Assembly (NCBI GenBank): GCA_038363925.1
Contig: JAQQWL010000001.1
Span: 2,170,001 to 2,234,000 of the forward strand
Direction of reading: 5' to 3'
DNA: 64,000 nucleotides
Origin: Apiospora phragmitis
Lineage: Eukaryota; Ascomycota; Sordariomycetes; Amphisphaeriales; Apiosporaceae
The translations under genes and the position numbers were made by a program. Below, piece after piece: positions 38,094 through 48,851 of this stretch (positions are counted from its first letter, which is position 1; each line of letters begins with the position of its first letter). The notes beneath the pieces are model-generated. The model saw only the letters and a program-made list of their open reading frames with translations, was not told where the DNA came from and did not search any database.

Positions 38094-41000
38094 ATGGCGT
38101 TGCAACAAAGTGTTCTTGAAGGCGGCCAGTGGGTCACGCGAACCGTGGACCCCATGGAGCTCTTCAAGGAAACGACAACGGCAAAATCCAAGACAAGGCC
38201 GCGGCCTGCCGAACCACCCAACTGCGGCATTCTCACGAGAACCATCATCGACAGTCCCGTTATCCGCTGGGTCCTTCCCGCACATCTCAGGTCGTCCCGC
38301 AATCACGACGTTGCTTTTATAGGGGTGGGTGTCTTCCAACTGTTACCCCACGTGGCCGCTGCCGTGACAGGCGTGCTTTTACTGGCATACGGATATCTTC
38401 GGATCTCAGTGTGGCCGGAGTGGCTAGTTTTGTTTTTCTCGTTTGCTTCTTCGTGGCCTATGTTGGGGTGTCCTTCTCTTTTTCTCGCGTGCTTCGACTC
38501 CTCATGTTTGGCCTTACTAACGGGACATAGGACAACTTTATCCAGATATGCGAGCTGGGCCAGGACAGCCAGCTTCATAATGTCATCCGGAAGACGGATT
38601 TTGGTTCACGAATTCGCAATGCTCGTGTGATCGGACAGCACCCCAACTATTTCAGGGGCTACGGTGATGGCGACAACAACCCACGTATCAAAACGGAGGA
38701 CGACGATGTAGAAATGCTTGACCCGACACAAGCCCCTGGCTCTGCTAGTACACCACCCGGCGCGCTCCCTCCGCAGCTCCTTGCTCTCGTGCTGGAACGT
38801 GGCGCATTGGTGTTTCTCTACCTAAAGGGAGGCAACGACGAGGGCCTGGAATTCGTGTCCTCTTGCCACGAAATGCCAGACAAAAGCTTAGTGCACCCTG
38901 GCTTTCATATGGCCGTTGATCCGAGCTCCAGATACCTCGTCCTTGGTTGTGCCCAAAGCAACTTTATAGTTTACGAGGTGGAGTCCATGGAAACTCTGCA
39001 GGCCCGGCATTCTCAGAGATACCCCCTGAATCCTATCAAGTCCTTCAGATCTCGAGCGATTAATGGTGTGATACACAAGCTGGAATTCCTATACCCCGCC
39101 CCTGAGAACGATTTTCACATCATTTTGATGATGATTGTTATACGAGAACAAGCTGGTCGACTTGCGGTGTATGACTGGGAGCTTGGTGAGGATCTCAGAG
39201 CAGTCCTCAGAGAAGAGAAGAGAGGCTACCACCTGGCACCCCAGTGGCATCTCCCGCTCTTGATCGTCCCACTCACCGTCAGGAGCAGCTTCATGATAAT
39301 AACCGAACAACACAGCGCTGTTCTCCACGGCCTGCCCCACGGCCCGCCACAATTCGCACCATTTACCCTAGGAGAGCACGAAGAAAGCGAATACCATTAC
39401 GGCAATTCCCAACCCCTCTGGACGGCATGGACGCGTCCCTACCGGGTACCGGCATTTTTGAAGAGCGGCGACGTTATTTATCTAGCCCGGGAAGACGGCA
39501 TCATCACTTTCTTGGAGATTGGCTTTGACTCGGACTTGCAAACAAGTACTGTGATGGGGTCAGTGGATTGCAATATCGACACAGCTTTCGGGTGTGCTGG
39601 GATTCCATGGCGGACGTCCTCGTAACCGGGGGTGATTCGGGCTCCGGCGCAATCTGGAACGTATGGCTTCTAAGACCAACGACTTACCATTGCTATTTGC
39701 TGACTTGCTGTTGTAGATCGAAGCCAGAGAGCGGCCGAGGCAGATCGGGACGATTCCCAACTGGTCACCAACAGTCGATCTGGCCACAACGAAAACAAGC
39801 GTCAACACGAAGTCGAAACGGCGAGGAAATACCGATACCCAAATGTCGTATCAACAGGATAGGATATTTGCCTGCTCCGGGCGAGGAAAATCGGGTTCGA
39901 TTACAGAGTTCCGCTATGGCCTGGAGGCTAGTATCGGGCTAGAAACAGATTTTGAGATCCCCGTCAAGCACTGCTGGCCGGTTCCCCTACCGAACTACTT
40001 AAGACATGGAGGTCTTCATCTATTGCTCTCATCGCCGAACAAGAGCGACCTTCTATTCATATCGGATGACTTTTGCCAGGCTGAGCTTATGATACAGCAG
40101 GCGGTCCCCTACGACCTGTCCTCAAGCACATTGGCCTGTTCGGCGTCTGATGGTATAACAGTCCAAGTGACTGCCGGCGCACTCACAATAGTAACAACCG
40201 AGGATAAGTGAGTATTTACCTAGGCTATTCCTATCGTACTATGCTAAAGAGAGATTAGCACCCGCCATCTAGCCCATGACTTTGCCGAAGGCCTCGATGC
40301 TTCGATTGCACACGCCGCCATCGAAGACCATACCGTGGGCATTGCTCTCATCGCTGGTTCGCAGTTCAGCGTGAAGACGCTAACGGTGGATGATCTGAAC
40401 ATTTCGCAAGGTCCGCTGTTAAACGTGGACGGAGAGGTTACATGTCTAGCTTTGACCAGCATCGCCAGTTCTGCGGTCTTGGTAGCAAGTGTGTGGCGCG
40501 CTGACGGACCGGTGCTTGTTCTTTACTCTATAGAATCAACGCTTCAGGGGTCGCAGTCACCGGTTGAGATTACTCTACTTTCCTGTAAGTTACAACAGTT
40601 TCGCACTGATGATGATAACACGCAACTGACGTCTTCCAAAGCAATAGGGGCAGAAACCTCGGACCCTGACAGGCGCGAGCCATCTAGTAAGATCGAAGCC
40701 GTAACTAGCATGGAGACTGTCCTGGAGCAGACCGACTCTACAAGCTTGGTTCTAGGCACAAGGAGTGGCGATGTCTTCACCGTGGTACTCTACCCCGGTG
40801 ATCTACAGAATGCCACCATACGCCATGACAAATTCGGGGCATCCGCAGCCGAAGTGTTCAGCCTTGGCAAGGATGGTGACTCGCCGTCGTTCTTTGTATG
40901 TTGCAACTCGGAGCTCACGGTTTTACGGGACTTCTCGCGAGTGCCGGAACCTGTGTTCGAGGCTAAACTGCGTGTACTGCCTACCAAAAGCGGCGACGCA

Positions 41001-42489
41001 GCAATGGCAACTCCTTCCATTGACACGGTGGCCAGGTTACCACAGCATCTGACTACAAGACCTTCCTGTGTGCCAGTTGTCATGGTGTCTGGAACAGTTA
41101 TTTATATTGCCGAGCTTGAGCTGCAGCCGAAGCCGGTTCTGCGACACTTCAAATTAGGCCGGAAGCCAGTGAAAGTACTCCATTCCCAAAGGCTAAACGC
41201 ACTCATGGTCGTTGTTTCGGATGAGTTCGATGGTGATCGATATTCGCTGCTCTTCATCGACGCGGACACCGGGGAAGATCTTTCATTGCCCGCCGATAGT
41301 GCCGGACAAGGGACTGACTATATCTGGGGCTTGGAGATGAAGATGTTGGAATCCGATCCATTGCGAGTTGGAGATACTATCGAAATGGTAGGAGTGGGAC
41401 TATATCGTGTTGGCGACAAGCTTGCCCAAGAACCTGGGGCGGCTGTTGGTCATCACTGCTGATGTTGTCGATAAAGAGGAATCCGGGACAAGCGAAAGCC
41501 ACCAAGGTCCTCCGCGCAAGATAAAATTCTGGACCAAGTGGAGATCCAAAGCATATGGCGCACCGATACACTCGATCACAACCGACCCGCACGGTGTATT
41601 TCTCTGCTCAGGGACAGAGGTTCACTATGAGATGATAGACATGGTGGACAAGAAGCTGAAGACGGCCAAAGTTCATGAGCTGGGTTCTCCGGCTCAGTGG
41701 ATGGAGGTCGTGGATGGAAAACTCCATGTGGTTACTTCTAGGGAATCGCTCGAAGTGCTCGACTACAAGAGCGATCCGGAAGACCCCACCATGACTCGGC
41801 TCTACAGTGACGACAAGGCCAAACTTGGCATGCACTGCATCGAGGCTGGCGATGCCTCGCAGGCGACTAGCGTGCAGCAAATCACATTACTTTCTGACAT
41901 CTGTTGCGGGCTTTGGGGCTTGTGGCAGCCTCCACACGGTCGAACCCTCCAGACGGTGTTCCTGGCCGAACTTCCCACATCAATTCGGCGTTTCGGGCGG
42001 TGCCGGTCCATGCCGCAGTGGCAATCCTACACACGTACCCTGCAATACGACCGTATTCGCAACAGTCCGGATGATGCTGATATCATTGGGCTTGGTATCG
42101 ACGGCTCTATGCAGCATCTCGTCCTTCTCGGCAGTGATGCATGGCGACTTCTTAGGTTCATCCACAACCTCGCATTGCAGTCTTTGATGATTTGCCCGTT
42201 CTTCTGGGACGCGGACGGGACGGCAGATATTGATGGGTTGAATCCAGAGCCACGGAACGACTCGGTCAAAGAGAGGCATGTGGACGGTGATATCCTACAG
42301 CGCTGTTATGACAAGCATGCCCTCGAGGAACTGATGGCAGATCCAGGACAGTACTATCGCTTCAGAGAGCTTCTTGCCGCGATAGACCAAGGCCGACATG
42401 TCCAAAGCTTCTCGGAGTCGACAAGCAGTAGGCGGTACTTCGAGCTTGGGTATGCAGTATTACGATACTATCTGGCGCCCGTCTTTTAG
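38094..42489 (+). CDS. MMS1_N/CPSF-A family beta-propeller protein (DDB1-like)
   Basis: Exons are 38094-38324, 38531-39660, 39717-40207 and 40259-42489. There is a -1 indel in the T-run 39596-39598 and a +1 indel at the C-run 41425-41427; they cancel, and the CDS is 4083 nt, 1360 residues. Family signs: HDVAFIGDNFIQICELGQDSQ across intron 1; DCNIDTAF followed by DVLVTGGDSGSGAIW; and RIFACSGRGKSGSITEFRYG, a block shared by the MMS1_N domain of DDB1, CPSF160 and SF3b130 relatives. The C-terminal part (ADIIGLGIDGSMQHLVLLG...FRELLAAIDQG) resembles the CPSF-A region. Fungal orthologues are often labelled thermotolerance protein. DDB1-like folds act as adaptors in Cul4 ligases or in RNA complexes; which applies here cannot be told from sequence. 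The gene ends 0.5 kb before the AT-rich island. Confidence 0.78.
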
Positions 42490-43030
42490 GGGGCATAAGC
42501 AGGACTAGAGCACACAATGCAACTGGGTTTCCCGAGTTTGGGTGGTGTAAAAACCTCTAGGTACCGAGCCCTGGAAGGTTTTCTGTCTGTTATATTCTTA
42601 TTTGGAAGGCATTAAGTCAGAATCGGGGTTTGTAGGACTCTCGAGAAAAGATAGAAGCCCGGTGAGTGGCCGAATACCATCCATAGACCTACTCTAGCAC
42701 ATGCAGTTACATGTCAGTGTATCGTACGCAACTCAATGACCATACGGCCCCAGCCAATACAGGATATTCATATGCAAGTGGAAGAAGGAATACCCAGCTG
42801 TAGCTGCATGTGCTGGCTATGTGCATAAAGTACTTGCTCAACTTTAAGGTAATAAGCGTCGACGATCTATTCTTGTCCTTGCTTGCCAGCGTCAGACAGA
42901 GAGAGGGCTTTCGGGGCGTCAGAACGCACAGGCCAGTCTCCCACAAATTTGGAAAATGCAAAGGTGTGTTACCGAGGGGTTTTATCAGTGCAGTCAGTGC
43001 TTTTTATCTTCGGCTCAGCAGTGCTGTTAC
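42490..43030. other. 3' flank of the MMS1_N gene, up to the AT-rich island
   Basis: 541 bp of normal composition with no gene. It ends at a CCCGC directly abutting the left inverted repeat of the island. Confidence 0.45.
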
Positions 43031-43035
43031 CCCGC

Positions 43036-43080
43036 CATGCGACGGCTGAACATAGGATATAGTGACTCAAAACCACTTTT
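43036..43080 (+). repeat. Left terminal inverted repeat of the island
   Basis: Begins CATGCG and contains GCTGAACATAGGATA and CTCAAAACCACTTTT. It matches the reverse complement of 52652-52695 at about 41 of 45 positions, with one gap. Confidence 0.8.
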
Positions 43081-44014
43081 TCGGTTTTAGGCTCACCCCT
43101 AGTGCATTACGTTTTAGCTAACCGTGCGTACGCCTCCTCGCGCCTCTTTTCGCATTACTTTTTTTTATTACCTTTTTTAAATAATAATAATAGTATTATT
43201 ATTATAATTATTAGTTAAATTAAATTATTTATATTTTAATTATTTTAAATTATTTTTATATTATAAAAAAAAGTTTTAATATATTTTCATTATTTATTTA
43301 TTTAAATATTAAAATTAAATAGCTTTAATATATATATATAATAATATTTATTTTTAAAATAAATTAAAATAAGTATTTTAAAACTTAATCATTTTTTATA
43401 AATTAAAAAAGTTTTAAAATATTAAATTTTAATTATAATAATAAATTTATTAAATATTATATAAAAATAAGATAACATGGTTTATTATTAAGTCGGCCAC
43501 TTTTTTTAACCTATGTAATTAAACTTTAATACGTAATAATTTTATAATTATAATATTAATTTAATTAAAAAAAGATTATATTATTTTAATAATTTAAGTA
43601 ACGTGAGAAGGTTTAAATTAAATTAGTTAAAGAGTTATTATAAAAGTATACGACGTTTTTTAAGTTACTTTAAACGATTAACTCCGCGGTATTAAACTTT
43701 AACGCGAAATCTAATATTTATAATATAAATTAAATTTAATTAAAAAAGAGATACTTTATAATTATATACTTAATTTAAATATTTAAAGGATATCTTTTAA
43801 TATTAATATTATAAAAGATATAGTTAATTTTTTTTTTAAAGTTACACGGCGGCGACCGCGTTAATAAGTATTAAATTAAACGCTTTATTAATCGTAATTT
43901 AAACTTTAAGACTCGAATAAACCGTCGATACGATTATTAAAGAGCTTTTTATAAAGATATAAGTGTTATTTTTAATTAGTTCACGTTAGTTACGAATATT
44001 AAAACTAAATTATA

Positions 44015-44330
44015 ATAAACGTTATTTAAGTTTTAAAAGAAACTTAATAAAATATACTTAAGTTTATATTAATAATACGAGAAAGTATTTAAAAGTGTAA
44101 TAAAAGAAACGCTTTATTAATATAATAAATAATAGCACTTAGTTTATAAAGTAATAATAAAAGTAATTTAATAAAAGTATTTATATAATATAATTATTAA
44201 TTATTAAAGCTGTTTATTTTATTAATAAATTAAATTAATATTTAAATTAATCATTAAAATAAAGAATATTTATATAAAATATATAAGGAATTATTTACCG
44301 TTATATCTCTCGTTTTTCCTTTATTAATTC
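44015..44330 (+). repeat. Dispersed ~310-bp direct repeat, copy 1
   Basis: Shares with copies near 46,715 and 51,690 the sequence ACGTTATTTAAGTTTTAAAA and a later block around TTAATAATACGAGA. All three copies end close to TTATTAATT. It could be an LTR of a degraded retrotransposon, but no typical TG...CA ends are visible. Confidence 0.6.
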
Positions 44331-44577
44331 CCCTTGAGATCGTACCGTCGGTTAGTAATCCCTTCTTCTAGCTCACTTGAATCACCGTGATCCGTCCGCT
44401 CCTAACGTTCCTAGGTATATCATCCCCTTATTTTATCTTTACGTAACCTAGGTTGGTTATCCGTCCGGTTCGTACAGTCCTGGCCTATCTAGGCCTGGCT
44501 GTCCCGTTCTAGCCATCCCGTCTTAGCTGTCCAGTTTATCCTAGCTGTCCGATATTGTCGTCGTTATTCTGTCCCGT
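44325..44577. other. GC-richer patch that escaped RIP, with CTGTCC-type repeats
   Basis: About 250 bp of near-normal base composition inside the AT-rich island. Its right half repeats a CTGTCC-CGT-CTAG-like unit every 14-18 bases (about 44,495-44,550). It immediately precedes LTR-like copy 1. No gene is seen. Confidence 0.5.
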
Positions 44578-44706
44578 TATTACGGTCGGCGGGTTAGTCC
44601 CCCGCGGGGTAGCACTTAAGGCGTAGAATTAGACAGAAATGACCGTCTAGTCATTTCCGAAGCTTTTACTTTATGGCGCAGTGGTTAGTCTAAACGTACT
44701 GTAATA
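44578..44706 (+). mobile_element. 129-bp LTR-like element, copy 1, with CCCGT target duplication
   Basis: Begins TATTACGGTCGGCGGG and ends CGTACTGTAATA. It is flanked by CCCGT at 44573-44577 and again at 44707-44711, a clean 5-bp target-site duplication. It is largely identical to 50539-50668 and not RIP-mutated. It contains an internal hairpin AAATGAC...GTCATTT and the sequence TGGCGCAGTGG, which fits a Pol III A-box. The size, ends close to TG...CA, and 5-bp duplication suggest a solo LTR of a small element; a tRNA-derived SINE is the alternative. Confidence 0.72.
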
Positions 44707-44879
44707 CCCGTGCCCCTTCTTTAATGACTATTATCGCATCTTTAATAAGTAGGTCTATTATTATTAATAGGTCGTAAGCACTAACTAGGTGAGGCTAGCT
44801 TATATTAAATCTCGTATATATTTTAAGGTATTATAAAGCCGTGCTAAAAGTGGGTCTAAGTCATATAGTTAAGCTAGGC

Positions 44880-46000
44880 TATAATATAAATACGATATTT
44901 TAAATAAAGATATATAAAATTTTAACGAGACCGGCTATATAATAAATATAATCGAGTTAATATTTATTATAATACGCGTTAATTATTATAAAAAAGCGAA
45001 CTTAGTTTAATTTAATAATTAAAAATAGTTAACGGTTATTAAATATATTAATTTATAAGGCTAGTATATTTCGTCGTTTTTAATTATTTAAAGTTAATAT
45101 TACTTCGTAAATTAGTTTTATAAATACGATTTACTAAGCTATTAAATAATTAAACCGACTTTTAACGGCTAGATTAATAACGAGACGAGCTTAAATTAAA
45201 TTTAGTATTTTAATAAATCTATTAAAGCGTAGATAAAGGGTTTTTATTACCTTTTAATTTTAAACGGTTACGAAAGCTATATTTCGGCCGAATTTAAAGA
45301 ATATTATAAAAATAACGGTATTATTGCGTTTAATATACCTCTTTATTTCTTTTATTTTTTTAACTTATAAATATAGTATTTCATTCGCTATTAAAGCGTG
45401 CTTATTTAAAAGAAATCGAACTATTTACTAAAGCGTTAATAAATTATATTATAAAATTAAAATTCTTTATTATTTTTATAAAAAATAATATTAAATTTAA
45501 ATTTAATATATTTAGTTTAATATTTTATTACCCGGACGAAATAATTAATAAATTAAATATACGTTTTTAAAGGCTTATACTTAGCTTATTATATTCGGAA
45601 ATAATTAATACCTATAATCTTTAAACGCCGTTTATTATAAAGGTATTCTCGTTTTAAGTAGCGTTAATATATTAGTTTTTAAAGACTTTTTAAAAATCGA
45701 TATTCTCGAGCGTAAGCTATTATTTTTAATAGTTATAATAAATAGTAGTTTTTTTTATTATGTTTAATAATATTAGAATTTAGAATTTTATTATAATAAT
45801 TATACGTAATAATATTTTTAAATTACGTATTAATATATTAGTATAAATGCCTTATATTAATTTAAATCCGAATATTTTATTATTATTAACCGCTTTATTT
45901 TTTATAACGACGTTTATATAAGCGTGTATTAACTTTAATAATAAACTTTATATATAAAAATAAAATAAAAGTATTAAGCCGGCTAAGTTTATTTCTAATT
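44880..46000 (+). mobile_element. Diverged pogo/Fot1-like transposon remnant
   Basis: Boundaries are approximate. At about 45,245-45,430 the plus-strand frame, read through RIP changes, follows the DDE_1 superfamily block: an LLILDGHESH-like segment (Asp now Asn), then a region matching the usual PPHSSHLLQPLD position. The block GATATATAAAATTTTAACGA near 44,905 also aligns with the related copies at 48.2 and 50.1 kb. No intact transposase remains. Confidence 0.55.
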
Positions 46001-46714
46001 TCTTCCTTTAATTTTTAATAATATATTATAGTTTTTATAGCTTTAATATAATTTAATTTAGCTATAATACGTCGAAATTCGGCGGTATAAAAAGCGGCTA
46101 ATCGTTTATACTTAAAAACTTTAAGCTTTTTCTCGGCTTATCGCTTTTTATCGAGGTTTTAAAAAAGTAATTTAAAAACGTTCTCGAAATTATTATAACT
46201 TTTATTAATTCGTTATACTTTCGTTTAATATATTTTAATTTATTAATTAATTTTTATAAGTTTATTTAAATAAAATTTAAATTTAACGAGCGCTTTTTTT
46301 AAAAATAATAAAGCGGTATAAATAACTTATTAAGTAACGTTTTAAAACGTTTTTTCATTAAATTATTAATAAGCTTTAATTTAAACGAGGAATTTTAAGA
46401 AATCCCCCTTATCTTATTAAAAGATATTAATATATTAATCTTTATCCCTTTTTTAAATATAATAAAACTTTAAATAATATTAATAATAATATAAAAAAAC
46501 GCACTTTTTTATATAACTTATTAATATTATAAAGTATTTATTTTAATACTTTTTTAATTAAAAGCTTATTACGCTTTTTTTAAGTTTAATATAATAATAC
46601 TAATAATTAATATTTTTTTATTTAAAATTTTTAATTCATTTAATTAACGCTTTTTAAATAAAGCCGTTATAATTATCGTCGCTATTAAGTTTTATAACAA
46701 GGTTTTTATTATAG

Positions 46715-47035
46715 TACGTTTATATAACGAACGTTATTTAAGTTTTAAAAGAAACCTAGTAAGACGTACTAGGGTTTATGTTAATAATACGAGAGAGTAT
46801 TTAAACGTGCGATAAAAGTCCGCCTTTATTAATATAATATATAATAGTTATAAAAATAAAGGTAATTAAAGTGCGTAAATTTAAACAAATTTATAATAGT
46901 TTCGTTAAAATTATTTACTTTATTAATAAATTAAAATTAATATTTAAATTAATTATTAAAATAAAAAGCATTTATATAAAATATATAAGGAATTATTTAT
47001 TATTATATATTTAATTCTTTTTTTATTAATTTACG
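46715..47035 (+). repeat. Dispersed ~310-bp direct repeat, copy 2
   Basis: Same family as 44015-44330, in the same orientation and about 2.7 kb away; it retains slightly more C and G (ACCTAGTAAGACGTACTAGG). Confidence 0.6.
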
Positions 47036-47385
47036 CCGGATTATTACAAGCGTCGTAATTTTATAGCTCCGAGATTATTAAGAGCGTTATAATCTTATAG
47101 CTTTTTATTTTATTAATACGTGACTTTGTTTTATTTATTTAATATATACTAGTTATTTTATACTTATTTATTTTATGCTATCCTTTAAGCATTATTTTAA
47201 AATAGTTATATTAAATATTATTATAGCTAGTCGTTATAAACTTTTTTAATTAATAAGGTTTCGCTATTATAAATAAGGTTATAAGCGCTAACCGGCGGGG
47301 TTAATAACCGTGCATTAGTTTATAAGCGCTTCGAGTTATCTTAGTTTCGTCTCGAGGGTGGGTACTAGCTACGTCGTTAAGTTAA

Positions 47386-47411
47386 GTTGTAATAGTTTAA
47401 ATTAACTACTA
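47386..47411 (-). repeat. LTR-like element copy 3, left fragment
   Basis: TTTAAATTAACTACTA corresponds, after RIP-type changes, to the reverse complement of the end of the 130-bp LTR-like repeat (TTTAGACTAACCACTG). It adjoins the outer transposon, and its other part lies at 51453-51554. Confidence 0.6.
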
Positions 47412-47831
47412 ACGTACCCTATAAGCGAGCTGTACACTTTTAATTAACTTTTTTATAATTAACTTTATATTAACTTTTCTTTTTTATAATTAACTTTATA
47501 TTAACTTTTCTTTTTTAATAAGTATAAAATTAAAAAATAAAGAAAAAAGGCTTAATTTAACGCTTTAAGCGCTTTAAAATAACTCGAAATTAAGTGTACG
47601 AAAAGCTATAGCGATATATTATATCTTAAAGTCGACGTTACGTAGCCGACGACGCGGAATTCGATTACGATTTAAAATCTTTATAAACTTTCGAAAGCTT
47701 TTTAATTTTAAAAAAGAATTAATTATTCGATACATTATTAATTTAAATACGTAATCGTTTTTTCCTAAATTAAGTAATATAAAAGATATAACGAATCGAT
47801 TATTTAATTTACGCGACGCGAGACGTGTTAA

Positions 47832-48009
47832 TATTTATGAAAGTGCATCGATCCCTAGGTATTAGCAGTATGCAGGTGTGATAGAACAAAGCTAACGCTT
47901 GTCCCGTATGTATTCTCTACGGGAATGTGGGATACTATAAGGAAACTAGAAGGAGAGGGGCCCGGGAGCTATGGGGACGCACGGATGCTTCCTCTGTCCT
48001 GTTATAATA
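47832..48009. mobile_element. 178-bp unmutated insertion in the outer transposon
   Basis: GC-normal sequence (from TATTTATGAAAGTGC to CTGTTATAATA) sits inside RIP-mutated DNA. The equivalent point in the inner copy lacks it. TTAA is present at both sides (47828-47831, 48010-48013), which may be a target duplication. It contains a CCCGTA...TACGGG hairpin and no coding capacity. Its undegraded CA/TG content shows that it arrived after RIP. It may be a MITE. Confidence 0.62.
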
Positions 48010-48851
48010 TTAATTAAGCCTCTAACTTTATATAATAATAACTAGACCTTTAAACGCGTTTTAATTAAAGAATTAATTATTAAAAAATCCTTTATAAAGA
48101 TTTTAACGCGTATTACGCGTAATTCATTTTTATATAAAATATAATTAATAAATATAAAATATAAAAAAAAGATATATATAATTTTAATAAGACCGGGTTT
48201 TTTATAGGTTAAATCTCGTCCGAAATAATTATAACCACCTCCGATCGACGGAAAACTTAAAATAATATAATAAAAAAACTAGGAATAAATTATAATTATT
48301 TAAGGCGTTAAATTAAACGGTTATGTTATTTTTTTATATATTATTTTTACTGAGAAAATATACCTTTTTTTTAATATAAAAATAGCTTATTATTAAAGAA
48401 TTAAGTAATCGTAATTATTAAAAATAATTAAATTATAAATAAAAAAAGCGAAAACTAGATTTAATATTTTAATTAATATATTAAGTTTTATACGAAAAGT
48501 TATTATCGTTTTTTAATTTTAAACGGCTATAAAAATTATTACTTAATAATTTTTAAGCTTTATTATAAAAAGAACTCGATTATTATATTTTATATACTTT
48601 TTTATTTATTATATAAACTTTAACCTTTTAATATCGGCTATTTTTATATATTAAAAAGAATATACGAGAAAGAAATTAAAAGTTTTATACGGGCGTATAT
48701 TATTTATATTTTTAAAGAGGACTTCCTACTAGCGTTTTGAAAAACGTTCTAAGCGATTTTTACCGTTTCGAATATATAAAAAAGCTTTTAAAAAATAAGA
48801 CTCGTTTCGTATAATCCGGAATATATTATTTTATAATTAAATATAAAGCTA

